A stretch of 64,000 nucleotides of DNA from assembly GCF_963675165.1 (NCBI RefSeq), contig NC_087387.1, positions 6,626,084 to 6,690,083 on the forward strand. The letters run 5' to 3'. Position numbers and translations under genes: made by a program. Shown in pieces: positions 45,040-56,385 of this stretch. This DNA is from Halichondria panicea. Taxonomy: Eukaryota; Porifera; Demospongiae; Suberitida; Halichondriidae. The stretch's first letter is position 1, and every line of letters starts with the position of its first letter. The notes under the pieces are model-generated. The model was given only the letters and a program-made list of their open reading frames with translations. It had not been told where the DNA came from and ran no database searches.

Positions 45040-46497
45040 GTTAGCTGAGTGGCTGTCCAATAGAAAACTGTATGCTAAAAAAACTACAGACTGAGATGGA
45101 GTATCCATGAGGCTAATGTCACATGCAGACTGCTCGCCCACGAAGATAATGATATTATATCATGAGTAATAACTTCTATATGCTCTGCTAGATACATACT
45201 TCACAGGGGCAACTACGGTGGCCCTGAGCGTTACTATTAGTTCACCTTAGCTACTTGATACTTCGCCTACCTTAGCTACTGGGTAGTTCGCCTACCTTAG
45301 CTACTGGGTAGTTCGCCAACCTTAGCTACTGGGTAGTTCGCCAACCTTAGCTACTGGGTAGTTCGCCAACCTTAGCTACTGGGTAGTTCGCCAACCTTAG
45401 CTACTTCGAAGTTGACCTTTGAACGGTATGTTAATGCTGCTGCTGGAGCCATGCAACTCAATATAAATGAGAGCTCCATGTATATATACAGGTACTGAGG
45501 ATTATCTGCAGCCGGTTAGTGCTACCCTATGGGTAACAGCAATGCAAGATGAGAGTACCACACTTGATTCATTTGGAAGTTACATGTTATTCACAATACT
45601 AGCTAGTCTAATAGCTTGGGGCAATAGAGCTAGGATTAAGAGACCTTTTTCTTCTCTTCCCCCTCCCCTCTGAGAAAAGGTCTGGCCCTAGACTAATACA
45701 ACACATGCAGTTCAAGTTGTTCACGTTTATATCTCCTAATCCCATTGCAGCACAAGAATTCTGTACTATACAATGGTTCTGGTGTGGTACTCTAGTCTTG
45801 CATTGCTGTTAGATAATCCTCAGTACCTGTATACGTGCTATGTAGCTCTCATTATTGATCTCTAGTCGCTATGTACAGTACGGCTACAGCAGCATTAAAC
45901 AGAATTAACATGCAGTTCAAAGGTCAATTGCGAAGTAGCTAAGGTAGGTGAACTATCAAGCAGCGAAGGTAGGTGAACTATCAAGTAGCTAAGGTAGGCG
46001 AACTATCAAGTAGAACTACCCAGTAGCTAAGGTAGGTGAACTACCCAGTAGCTAAGGTAGGCGAACTATCAAGTAGAACTACCCAGTAGCTAAGGTAGGT
46101 GAACTACCCAGTAGCTAAGGTAGGCGAACTATCAAGTAGAACTACCCAGTAGCTAAGGTAGGTGAACTACCCAGTAGCTAAGGTAGGCGAACTATCAAGT
46201 AGAACTACCCAGTAGCTAAGGTAGGTGAACTACCCAGTAGCTAAGGTAGGCGAACTATCAAGTAGAACTACCCAGTAGCTAAGGTAGGCGAACTACCCAG
46301 TAGCTAAGGTAGGCGAAGTATCAAGTAGCTAAGGTGAACTAATAGTAACGCTCAGGGCCACCGTAGGCAACAGTAAGATGCGGCCATGCTTGGACTCAAC
46401 CACTGAGAATTACATTGCAGTTCTGAGTTCAACGAAAAATTTGAACAATTTGGATTTGAACAATGTGGAATAACTTCAACAACTTTTGTGGATTGTG
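45040..46497 (+). pseudogene. Degraded family P gene split by a foldback element
   Basis: 45040-45207 resembles the first SRCR exon (AGAAAACTGTATGCTAAAAA, ACATGCAGACTGCTCG). 46372-46497 resembles the next exon (ATGCTTGGACTCAACCACTG, GAACAATGTGGAATAACTTC). The 1.15-kb foldback element sits at the intron/exon border. After 46497 the sequence switches to the inverted tail exon of a family M gene, so the rest of this copy is gone. Confidence 0.72.
45214..46365. mobile_element. Foldback transposon with subterminal tandem repeats
   Basis: The ends TACGGTGGCCCTGAGCGTTA and TAACGCTCAGGGCCACCGTA are perfect inverted repeats, flanked by GGCAAC at 45208-45213 and 46366-46371. Inside each end are tandem units of about 25 bp (CCTTAGCTACTGGGTAGTTCG), about six on the left and more on the right, where a compound unit with ACTATCAAGTAGA recurs. 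The arms remain complementary far inward (GGTACTGAGGATTATCTGCA against its inverse near 45.82 kb). No transposase is encoded. The related empty site CACAGGGTCAACCGTAAGAC at about 51560 confirms the insertion. Confidence 0.88.
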
Positions 46498-47824
46498 GTT
46501 TATTCTCCTTCAGCATTAGTCTTTTTCTCCTTATTGACAGCTGCGTACATATGCTCCTCTGTATTGTAGAACTCATCCTCACTTTTACTGGCCTCAACCT
46601 TCACTGGTGGTGGGTTGGATGGTTTCGGTTTCTGTTTGTTCTGATCAATGACATCATAGTCACCAATTCGTTCATCGCTTGTGGTCACAGTATTGTAGTT
46701 AGGACCTAGTGAACTGTAGCTTGGTTCTATTAGAGCTGTGTCAGTGTAGCTCTCATTTACTTTTAATAGAGCTGTACATGTTATGGCATAATTATTAATT
46801 ATAGAACAAAGTTAGCAAATTATACCTTTGTTTTGGTGGACTTGAGTGCCTTTTCCTTGTGACAGTACAAGCCACCCACACAATAACTGTCCCTATTTCC
46901 AGTAATACAAGAGTCCCAATCACTGCTCCTAGTGCACTGGTTGAATTACTTCCAGTGGTTTTATTCCGTAAAGCATAGTTGTGAGTTTGGCATGTGATGA
47001 CTAAGCTTGCCATATCACATATGTGCGGCTGTATAGTGTCTCCACAGTTCAGGGTGGTGCCATCATCTGTCACTGTACAGTCGACTTTTGGATCAATAGA
47101 AGAGTTAGTACTATTTGCCATTGCTCCTGTAACATACATAGATTTAACGTAAATAATCTTGTGCATTATTAACCTTCGATTGGAAATCCTAACATTTTGC
47201 ATACAGTGCCTGTCAGCACTTCATTGTAACAGATGGATGCCCAATATCCCTGCATACAGACGTCCACTCGTCCCTCTCTATTAGTGATACCACCCACCAG
47301 TCTTATGTCTCCACCGTTACAGTTGGCTGTATAATTATCTCATGCAGTATTAACTTTGATTTGCAAAAGTTAATGCTCTTACCTGGTTGACATCTTACCC
47401 ATCCTGCACTCTTACTACATGTACTGGTATGAATTATTGCACTCTCCTATGTTACTTTCCTCTCCAGTACATCTGCCACCAAACATAAAGTAGGCTAGTG
47501 ATTGATCAGCTGCTGTTAGCGTTATACCATGGCACCTCCTATGTTAGCTCCTGAAGATGGTGATGGACTAATTCAAGGACATGTACAACAAACAGAACAA
47601 ACGTACCTTGGTCGCTGAGTCCCAGTTGTCTACACACAACATTGGCCTCCACTCTCGTCCAGCTTTCACCACCAGTACACAGCCAATGCCATTCTCCATC
47701 ATGGCAGTACTGGACATACTTTTCATTCGAAAGGAAATTTCCTTCAGATAGCTTTACAGCTCCATTATTACACACTGCACAATAGAGCATAAAATACTTT
47801 ATTACTGAAGCACTTACTTTTCCT
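46498..47824 (-). pseudogene. Family M receptor without start, with frameshift and tail splice defect
   Basis: Exons recognised: first SRCR half about 47778-47607 (VEANVVCRQLGLSDQG), second half from about 47550, second SRCR about 47333-47177, membrane exon about 47125-46826 (LGAVIGTLVLLEIGTVIVWV), tail to 46500. Exon 1 is reduced to its last few bases, because the locus is joined head-to-head to an inverted copy at about 47820. The third exon reads GGTGCCATGGTATAACG and stops. At the tail acceptor the usual AACAG|AGCTCT is TGTACAGCTCT, so a normal AG in phase is missing. The tail frame itself is open (SYTDTALIEPSYSSL, NYNTVTTSDERIGDYDVI). Confidence 0.78.
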
Positions 47825-48653
47825 ATTTGGACAAATATTCGCGGACGGGCAAGGTAAGTTTTTCTGTGCAATAAATCATTTAATTTAATGATATGATTGC
47901 AGTGTGTAATAATGGAACTGTAAAGCTATCTGAACGTAAGTATAATTGGGCATCCATCTGTTACAATAAAGTGCTGGCAGACACCGTTTGCAATATGTTA
48001 GGATTTCCAATGCAGGGTAATAATGCACAAGATTATTTAAGAAATCTACGAATGTTTATACAGGGGCAATGGCAAATAGTACTACCTCCTCTATTGACCC
48101 AAAAGTCAACTGTACAGTGACAGATAATGGCACCACCCTGAACTGTGTAGACACTATACAGTCGCACATATGTGATATGGCAAGCTTAGTCATCAAATGC
48201 CAAACTCACAACTCTGCTGTACCTACTCTAGCAATCAACGGAACATGCCCTAGTCCACCTAACAATACACTAGACTGCCCTAGTCCACCTAACAATACAC
48301 TAGACTGCAACTGCAATCCAGCTATCCCTAGCAGTAGCCCACCCAGTATCACAACACCAGCGTGCACTGACACTCAAAGTAATCCACTAGGAGCAGTGAT
48401 TGGACTTCTTGTACTACTAGAAGTAGGGACAGTTATTGTGTGGGTGGCTTGTACTGTCACAAGGAAAAGGAACTCAAGTTACATGTACAGGTACAATACT
48501 TCTCAAGTGCAAGAGCTCTCAACAATTCAACAACAACTGAACAACCCAGTGGACAATGTAAGCATGGAACCAAATAATGCCTACAGCTCCAGTGGACCCT
48601 TATACGAACAAATTGTCAATGGCAATGAGCAAGACCACACTGCGGTATCCTGA
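47825..48653 (+). CDS. Chimeric receptor: family M SRCR and helix fused in frame to a family P tail
   Basis: The plus strand carries a 5'-truncated signal exon (TTTGGACAAATATTCGCGGA, donor about 47852/47853). An exon 47903-48016 begins as the first SRCR half (VCNNGTVKLSERKYN) and continues as the second SRCR (WASICYNKVLADTV), in frame. The membrane exon 48064-48653 has stalk repeats (CPSPPNNTLD twice; PSSSPPSITTP), helix (LGAVIGLLVLLEVGTVIVWV) and RKRNSS. It then passes without a break through former intron (YMY) into the family P tail RYNTSQVQELSTIQQQLNNP and ends GPLYEQIVNGNEQDHTAVS. No ATG or promoter of its own is visible, so expression is uncertain, but the fusion is open throughout. Confidence 0.72.
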
Positions 48654-48893
48654 CTTCTTCACATGTATTTATGTATTCCTCTATTCATTGGTATCCTTAT
48701 AATAATTATCTTCATAGATTGTGTGTTTGGTCTCATGCTTACTTATCTAGCTGCAGTTAACTCCTGTTCAACTTGTTTTTTCTGTTCATGTGTCTGTGTT
48801 TCTTATTCAGTCAGTCATTTCGCCAGGGTGCAGCTTATTCGCAATGACATCATTTGTTATGCAGAATCTGGGCAGATACAGAAGCTAAAGTTA

Positions 48894-48975
48894 CCGTATA
48901 GAGGGTAATATTCGTGGTTTTCGTTGTTGAAGGTCTGACCACGAATATTTCACCCACAAATGAAGCGACCTTGCC
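48894..48975. mobile_element. Truncated copy of the TA-flanked MITE
   Basis: CCGTATAGAGGGTAATATTC follows AAGCTAAAGTTA, the same insertion point as the full element at 55945-56138 (there in inverted orientation, GAAAATTACCCTCTATACGG). The other end is lost. The insertion therefore predates the inverted duplication of this flank. Confidence 0.65.
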
Positions 48976-48984
48976 TACCTACTT

Positions 48985-49787
48985 GCGCTAAATGTAGTTA
49001 GACCTTCGGTCTTATAGAGACCTTGCAATTCTTGTGTGTCTATTTGTGTATTTATAATTTTTAGTTAAGTTAGTTAAGTATAGTGACTCAGAACTCTCTT
49101 CTCTCCTTTGAATACTTTATCACAGTCTCAATGATGTGAGGTAGCTACTAATGTGAGTTATGATTCCAGTGATGTAATGTGTGTCTAAATAATTATGGTT
49201 CTGATTCTCCAAGCTTTACCTATACAATAATCGAACTTTAGGATTCTATTTCGATGTACGACTGCTGGTGGGGCCTACGGTACCCGTCAGCACTGAGTTG
49301 TAATTTTATCTTTTTTGACTGATAGAAAGCATTTTACAATAAGTTCTTGAGTACAGTGACTGCATGCATAGCCAATGGAACTTATTCTGTACACAGCAAG
49401 TGATACGTTTGTTTAGTGTCAGTCCCTGAAAACACAATAACATGTTCTAGTAATTCTAACAGTTGCTCAATAGTAGCCCTAGAGATAACTTTCAAGAAGA
49501 CCCAGTATTCGATTATTTTTACCTCATGATTCAACTGTGTGCATTGCGATTACTGTTGTACAATCAGTGTTATGATGTTGTTGAGATATACCCATCAACT
49601 CTGCATGTTTGTTTACTATAAATTATGTACGAGCTCAAAGTGTGTTTATGTTGCACTTGGATTGGATAATAGAAATAACACAATAATGTTTGCATACATA
49701 ATTAAATAGATTGTATAGTTGAGTAAAGAAATCCAAAGATCCAGGAAGTAATCCATACTCAGGAACTGTTTTCTGTTGTTCAGTAAC
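48985..49787. other. Intergenic flank repeats
   Basis: This stretch contains receptor 3'-flank copies (TATAGAGACCTTGCAATTC, GAGTACAGTGACTGCATGCA, TGATACGTTTGTTTAGTGTC) like those at 19.1-19.8 kb. No exon is visible. Confidence 0.55.
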
Positions 49788-51336
49788 ATGAAGCTGCAAA
49801 AAGACATGGAATTCATCAAACAGGCCTTCATTCTGCTGGTAGTGCTAACAGTATTTCCAAGAACTCACACAAAGTAAGTAACATAATTATACCCGATGAG
49901 TCAAGTCAGTGTCAATTGTGCATGCACTCACAATGGATCTATAGGCTGTTCTCATGGAGATATTCAACTGGAGAACAGTGGTGCTATACAAGTTTGCTAT
50001 AGCAACGTGTGGAAAAGTATCTGTAGAAATGGTGCATGGTCAAGTGAAGAGGTAAATGTAGTCTGTAGCCAGCTTGGATACAGCAACCAAGGTACGTGCT
50101 TTATAGAGTTATAACTTTGAGTGAAACTCTGCAAATTGTATATAGGTGCTAGTGCTTCGCATGAGTGCCGCTTGGCTGATACCAATGGATACCTCAGAAA
50201 TATTAATTGTCGTGGTAGCGAAAACAAATTATTCGAGTGTGGCTTCACACTTAATTCTGAATGTAATCAAGATGACAATTGCAAAAACGAAGATAAGAGG
50301 TCTGCCACTGTAATATGCTCACCAGGTACAATGCTAATTATACACTATATATAACTCTCATGTAAGTTTTCACTTCATGTAGCAAACTGCAGTAATGGTG
50401 AAGTGCGTCTGGTGAATTCAAGAGTGCATGGAGTGTTGTCTCAATAGTCGGTGGGGAGGAGTATGCAGTGTAGGGTGGTCAGAAGCAATGGCGGGTCTCC
50501 TTTGCTACAAACTAGGATTCTCTAATGGTAAGAATAGTTTGAGATCATACCTGATTTGTGTTGAACTTAATGTAACTTTACAGTGGCTGTGATGACAATC
50601 CTTAACCCATAACCCACAAACTTCTTCACAACTCGAGTGCACAATATCCGACAACGGGAATGTCAGCCGTACTGCTACCAGTGATTGTGACATGGAATTG
50701 AGAGTGATGTGTCTAGAGCAAGATTTTGTTACCCGACTAGTGAACCAGGAATGTACTACGAACTGTGAAACAATGTCAACTAGCACGGAAGTTAGTGATG
50801 ATCAGTCAACAGTGCCAACAACTGAGAACGTTTCTCAGGGAAATAATCAAAACTGTTCCATTGCATCTAGTGCCACAAGCAAAGTAGAACAACCCTCTAG
50901 CAAAATGGTGGAAAACAATAACTGTACATGTCCTATTGCTGCCTTGGGAGGAGTGATTGGTCTTCTGGTGGTTGTACTCGTGGGACTTGCTATTGGATTG
51001 ACTGTAACTTGCTGTGTGTTGGGGAAACGCAGGTCACAGAAACAGCAAGCTGAGTGAGTTCATTGAGCATATATTTTCATTGAGTGTGTTGTTGTTTCAC
51101 AATTGCTTGTTGATTGTTGATAATAATTATTATTAAAGGCACTATTAATTTGGCTTTCTGGCTTTTGTCCATGCATGCAATGCAGCAACAGTTCTCAAGT
51201 GCAAGAGCTCTCGACAATTCTAAACAACCCAGTGGACAATGTGAAAATGGAATCAAACAATGCCTACAGCTCCAGTGGACCCATTTACGAACAAGTTGCC
51301 AATGGCAATGAGCAAGATCATACTGTGGTATCCTGA
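49788..51336 (+). pseudogene. Two-SRCR receptor (short tail) with frameshifts
   Basis: Recognisable exons: signal exon from ATG 49788 (FIKQAFILLVVLTVFPRT), SRCR exons 49945-50091 (VWKSICRNGAWSSEEVNVVC) and 50146-50325, second SRCR 50383-50527, membrane exon from about 50583 to 51054 (GVIGLLVVVLVGLAIGLTVT), tail from about 51190 to TGA 51336 (GPIYEQVANGNEQDHTVVS). The signal exon ends in a different phase from its paralog at 62753. The second SRCR has a CATG insertion (50427-50430) leading to a stop (CTCAATAG). The membrane exon begins with stops. The helix and tail are intact. Confidence 0.78.
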
Positions 51337-51514
51337 CTTCTCCGCATGTATTTTATGTGTTCAACTTTACATTATGGTTATCTTTATATTTATAATAATA
51401 TGGATTGTTTTTGGTCACATGCATGCTTACTTATCTAGCTTGATTGTGCAGTTCACTCCTGTTTAACCTGTCGATCCACGGCACGGGAATAATGGGATAA
51501 TGAGTAAATAGCTT

Positions 51515-52205
51515 CTATAATTATGCTCTGCTAGACACATATATGTAGATCTACTTCACAGGGTCAACCGTAAGACGACCATGCTTGGACTCAACCGCTG
51601 AAAATTACATATGGGAACGAACTTTTTTGAGTGTGGATGGTCGCTGGAGTACTATGTTAATTCATAACTGGTAGAATATAATTATTTACTCTACGCTGGG
51701 TTTCCAAACTGAAGGTATAAGGACAGTGAACACTCAAATCATGCAGCTAATAGTTGCCGTGTGTGTCTAATGATTATAAGGTCAGAAGCAGTTATTACTT
51801 TTGGCCATGGAACAGCCCCAATAGAATTAGCTCCTCAGGCCACTGCATAGACATTGCAGACCGGTCTGTTGAGAGCGAAGACATACCAAGATGGTATCGG
51901 TTCAGTTATTTATAGGACAATCGATCAAACCCTTATTCAGACGAGTCCTGAACCAACTACCATCAGCGAGTCAGCCAACCACTAACATGCAGCCAGCAAA
52001 CCATGACCAGCGGAACAAATCAACCAATCACTTACAGTGAACCACCAGCAAAACAAGTCCACGATTATACAATGAAAATTAATGGTGAAGCTGTCCTATT
52101 GCTGCCTTGGGAAGAGTGATTGGTCTTCTGGTGGTTGTTCATAGATTTGCTGTTAGATTGTGTGTTGGAGAAACGAAGGTCACAGAAACAGTGAGCTGAA
52201 TGAGT
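51515..52205 (+). pseudogene. Strongly degraded family P gene
   Basis: Matches, in order, to the second SRCR1 exon (ATGCTTGGACTCAACCGCTG), the SRCR2 exon (TTTGAGTGTGGATGGTCGCT, CTCTACGCTGGGTTTCC), and the membrane exon (TTTTGGCCATGGAACAGCCC, AGGACAATCGATCAAACCC, GAAGCTGTCCTATTGCTGCC, GGTCACAGAAACAG). Many indels. It preserves the empty insertion site corresponding to the foldback element at 45.2 kb. Confidence 0.78.
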
Positions 52206-52414
52206 CTCCATGTGGAACGTATAGATCTATGTTTTCATTGAGTGTGGTTTATATTGTTGACAAAACAGCCAGCTGATTTAAAGGCACTGTTTGGCTTATT
52301 TTCTTTCTGGCTTTTATCCACTTTCAGTTCTAATTATGAGCATTTGTTACAAATGCAGGTAGATATATATAACATTATAATAATCCATGTCTAGTTGCTG
52401 TTTAGTATAACAAG

Positions 52415-52850
52415 AAGCTGCAGAAAGACATGGAGATCATCAAATTGTCATTTATTGGTAACACTCGATATTTTTTTTATCTAAAATTATACCTATAGTG
52501 CTTGTTGAACAGTAAAAATAATAATTATGTGTATAATTTATAGGCTATTCTCATCATGGAGATATTCGACTGGAAAGTGGTGATGGTCTACTGAATAGTA
52601 ATGGTGCTGTAAAAGTTTGCCATGACAGAGTGTGGAAAAATATGTGTAGAAATAATAGATGGTCAAGTGAAGAGGCGAATGTAGTCTGTGCTCAGCTTGG
52701 ATAACAGCAACCATAGCATGTGTTTAAAGTTCTGTACCTTTGAGTGAAAACTGTATAGGTATACTAATTATTCGTGTTGTGGAAACACAGGTCACAGAAA
52801 CAGCAAGCTGAGTGAGTCCACTGAGCGTATGTTTCCGTTGTAAATGTTTG
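52415..52850 (+). pseudogene. Family P fragment: signal and SRCR exon joined to a membrane-exon end
   Basis: The signal exon (GACATGGAGATCATCAAATT) and SRCR exon (about 52544-52705, VWKNMCRNNRWSSEEANVVC) end in a stop at GGATAACAGC. Shortly after, ATTATTCGTGTTGTGGAAAC and GGTCACAGAAACAGCAAGCT are the end of a membrane exon. A deletion has removed the exons between. Paralogous to the locus at 62753. Confidence 0.75.
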
Positions 52851-53053
52851 TTGATTAATTATGAGTATTTTTATACTTTCAGTTTATCAGTTTATAATAA
52901 CAATACATACATGTCAGACAGTATACAATATTTCTCGTGTCTAATAGATGTCTAAATAGATCATTATGAATTGTTGTATAAAAATCACGGAATTGTGACT
53001 TTGAAATCTATAAATATAAGCAACTTAGAGATTCAACCTGACAGGATTACAAA

Positions 53054-54668
53054 ATGATGATTCAACTCATCACAGTATCTCTTCTGTTTTTAGGAACACA
53101 AGTGTTGTTAACACAAGGTACTGTAGTATTTGGATACTGCATGTAACTATAGCATGTGTCTAATGTTTATACAGCTTGCTTTCATGGAGATGTTCAATTG
53201 GTAAACGTTAACAAAATTGTCGAGTTCTGTTATAAGGGAGAATGGAGAAGGATCTGTGTGTCTGATGATTGGGGCAACGTTGAGGCCAACATTGTCTGCT
53301 CTCAACTTGGATACAGCAATCAAGGTGTTACTATAATAGCTTTTCTTAAGAGTGATATAGTCACTGTAAATTGTTGCTTATATAGGTGCTACGACCAGCG
53401 ATGTTAGTATTAGTGAGAATTCACCCTATATGTTTTTAAGATTTGTCAACTGTGATGACTCCGATGCTAATATTGATGAGTGCTACTATGAAGCTCGTGC
53501 TGGCTGTAATAAAATTAATAAACACGCAACAGTTCAATGTTCAAGTGGTAAGCATTTCTTTAGACATTGCTTAATATATATAATAGTTGTGCGCAGATAA
53601 TTGTACTGACAGTGACATTCGATTTGTGGGTGGAGCTACTGACAACGAGGGAAAAGTTGAAATGTGTACAGATGGCCGTTGGATGGCAATTTGCAGCAAC
53701 GGATGGACTGATCAAGATGCTGGACAGATGTGCCAAAAGTTTGGATTTGCTAGCATTGGTAGGTTCATAATAATTGGCTGGTTTCACCTATCTCTACTCT
53801 TCTGTGCAGGAGCTGAAGTGCTTGTATTCAACCCACGAAGAGTACCAACCATCAACTGCACTATAAGCGATTCTGGCAACCTCTTTTGCAATGAATCATG
53901 TGACGATGACACAACAGACCTAGGGATTCGTTGTGTCAGGCAGGAAGTTCTGAACCAAGTTACTAATTCCACAGACTTCTCGTGTGATTACTGTAATATG
54001 ACAGTTAGTCCCTCTGTTAGCCATGTACAGGGTAATGCTATGTTCACAGATACAGTATCCTCTATGGAGTCGTCATGTGGTACTGAGTCAAGCACTACAG
54101 CACTGGGAGTAATAGTTGGTTTATTGGTGGCTCTGCTGGTGGTGTTGTTGATTGTTTGTGGAGCAATGTGGAATCGCATATCACAGAAAAATAAACAAAT
54201 GTAAGTTCATACTACTCTACTTATGTTTGTCATTTTAACTGTTCTTGAGCATTTTTGTCCTGCGTCTATTGTACACAGTTATGTAATTCATGCAGCTGTA
54301 TCTCATCAGAAACTAACAAACTCTCAACAATTCAACGGCAACTGAACAACCCAGTATACAACACAAGCATGGAACTACACAGTGCATACAGCTCCAGTGG
54401 ACCTACCTACGAACAAGTTGACAATGGAAATGGACAAGACCACACCTACTCATTACTGCAGAACACGAATCGTCGCTCAAATCAGCTCAATCCTGTAGAC
54501 GAGGAGCAAAACTACCATGTGGTGGATAGTGGAAGGTGTGAGGGTGTGGAGGGGGCGTGCTTTGATGGTGTGTACAGTGAGGCTAGTAACTACGAAGTGC
54601 CAATGTCGAGCAAAACGGACAGCAAAGTGTGGCTGTGTGAAGAGGACTACTCCACACTCAAGCATTGA
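53054..54668 (+). CDS. Two-SRCR receptor, long ITAM-like tail (intact)
   Basis: Exons 53054-53117, 53175-53324, 53386-53547, 53597-53758, 53810-54200, 54296-54668; 433 residues, no breaks. Signal peptide MMIQLITVSLLFLGTQVLLT. SRCR 1 (WRRICVSDDWGNVEANIVC; CDDSDANIDECYYEARAGC). SRCR 2 (GKVEMCTDGRWMAICSNGW; TTDLGIRCV). The stalk contains two NST-type glycosylation sites. The membrane helix is LGVIVGLLVALLVVLLIVC. Tail: NPVYNTS, TYEQVDNGNGQDHTYSLL (YxxV-x9-YxxL), NYHVV, NYEVP, EDYSTLKH. It is the intact twin of the gene at 13152, including about 300 bp of shared upstream sequence. Confidence 0.88.
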
Positions 54669-54990
54669 GAAATTTTGTACACTTGCATTGTGATTAAAAT
54701 GTTTACTATACCTTAAAATTATAGAGGCCTATGCAATTTGTGTATAATTATTTTTAAGGAAGTGTTATTGATTAATTCTCTCCCATGCTGCATGCATTGA
54801 ATATTGATTGCTGTTACCTAGCTACTATAATGTATTGGATGGTGTTGTGTTGTTATTTGTGTCTAAGAGATCATAATTATTGATTTTAATACGTCTTGAA
54901 ATCAGTTCCTGCAATATGTTATAATGATCTCTTTTTCAGTGGTTGCTGTGTATACAATGCCAATTACATACACAAGCATGCGCATACATT
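54669..54990. other. 3' flank with dispersed repeat
   Basis: AATCAGTTCCTGCAATATGT and GGTTGCTGTGTATACAATGC also occur at 16.2-16.36 kb, there too followed by a CA tract. This is the left half of a dispersed element whose core is a CA microsatellite. Confidence 0.5.
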
Positions 54991-55155
<165 letters not shown>

Positions 55156-55264
55156 GCATGCACAAATCAAAGCCTTATAATTATTATCACACTGGGTTTC
55201 CCGGCATGTGCTAAGAGCGTATGGTGTGATGATAAAAACCATGCGACGTATACGTGCTTACACA

Positions 55265-55470
55265 CGGCAACTATTAGCTGAGTGTTCACTGTCCCTACCT
55301 TTGGGAAACCCAGCGTAGAGATAATAATTATATTCTACCAGTTGTGAATTATGCATAGTACCCCAGCGACCACCCACACTCAAAAAATTCCATTCCCATA
55401 TGTAATTATCCGTGGTTGAGTCCAAGCATGGTCGTCTCACGGTTGACCCTGTGAAGTAAATCTGTGTAAC
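55265..55470 (-). pseudogene. Inverted fragment of a family P gene
   Basis: The reverse complement matches 51550-51760: AACCGTGAGACGACCATGCT, TTGAGTGTGGGTGGTCGCTG, and CTCTACGCTGGGTTTCCC followed by AAAGGTAGGGACAGTGAACA. Only parts of two SRCR exons remain, with indels. Confidence 0.7.
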
Positions 55471-55944
55471 TATCTAGCAGAGCATAATTTGTTATATTTG
55501 TTAACTGTCTTCACTTAAATATTCTTGTTTGCAGCAAGGGTACAATAGAACACACACACAAAGCACAGTACTTATAGATAGATGTTACCACTAAGTACAG
55601 TTCCAATTCTAGCTATAGATTGTTCTAGATCATTACAGATACAATACACTACAGCTACTTCTAGATAGTTCCAGTGGATACTACACTATTTACTCATGAT
55701 TTGATACTATTATCCTCGTGCCAAGCATGCAGTCTGCATGCGACATTAGCCTATATACTTACTTATTACTCCATCTGTGGCTTTTTTGACATACAGTTTT
55801 TTCATTCTTTGACTAGAGCAAATATTTACTCTAGTCTAGACTATACCATCATGTACCTCTCCATCAGATTATGATAGGCAGAGTATTACACGACATGCGG
55901 ACAGCAAGTAAAAAAAGTTAGAATCAGTGAGAAAAAGGAGAGTA

Positions 55945-56138
55945 CCGTATAGCGGGTAATTTTCGGGGGAAAAATATTCGTGGTTGAGTCATTTTGTGGA
56001 TACTATTTTCGTGGTTGCTGCTTGCACTGCAGGTAAAGGTAGGCAAGGTCGCTTCATTCGTGGGTAAATATTCGTGGCCAGAGCTTCAACCACGAAAACC
56101 ACGAATATTTTGCTTCACGAAAATTACCCTCTATACGG
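55945..56138. mobile_element. TA-flanked MITE, full copy
   Basis: The ends CCGTATAGCGGGTAATTTTC and GAAAATTACCCTCTATACGG, bordered by TA at 55943-55944 and 56139-56140. The inside has further inverted ATTCGTGG/CCACGAAT motifs. Same family as 31684-31877. Confidence 0.8.
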
Positions 56139-56385
56139 TAACTTTAGCTTCTGTCTCTGCCCAGATTCTGCATAACAAATGATGTCATTGCGAATAAGCT
56201 GCACCCTAGCGAAATGACTGACTGAATAAGAAACACAGACACGTGAACAGAAAAAACAAGTTGAACAGGAGTTAACTGCAGCTAGATAAGTAAGCATGAG
56301 ACCAAACACACAATCTATGAAGAAAATTCTACATAATTATTATAAGGATACCAATAAATAGTTGAATACATAAATACATGTGAAG

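Noticed and set aside
45232-46345. Regularly spaced repeats as a CRISPR-like array
   Set aside because: Units of about 25 bp are directly tandem, without unique spacers, and lie inside the arms of a foldback transposon in eukaryotic DNA.
48663-48908. 81-codon ORF repeated at 56124-56309 as a conserved small protein
   Set aside because: It lies in the 3' flank of duplicated receptors; similarity is explained by the recent inverted duplication and it runs into a MITE end.
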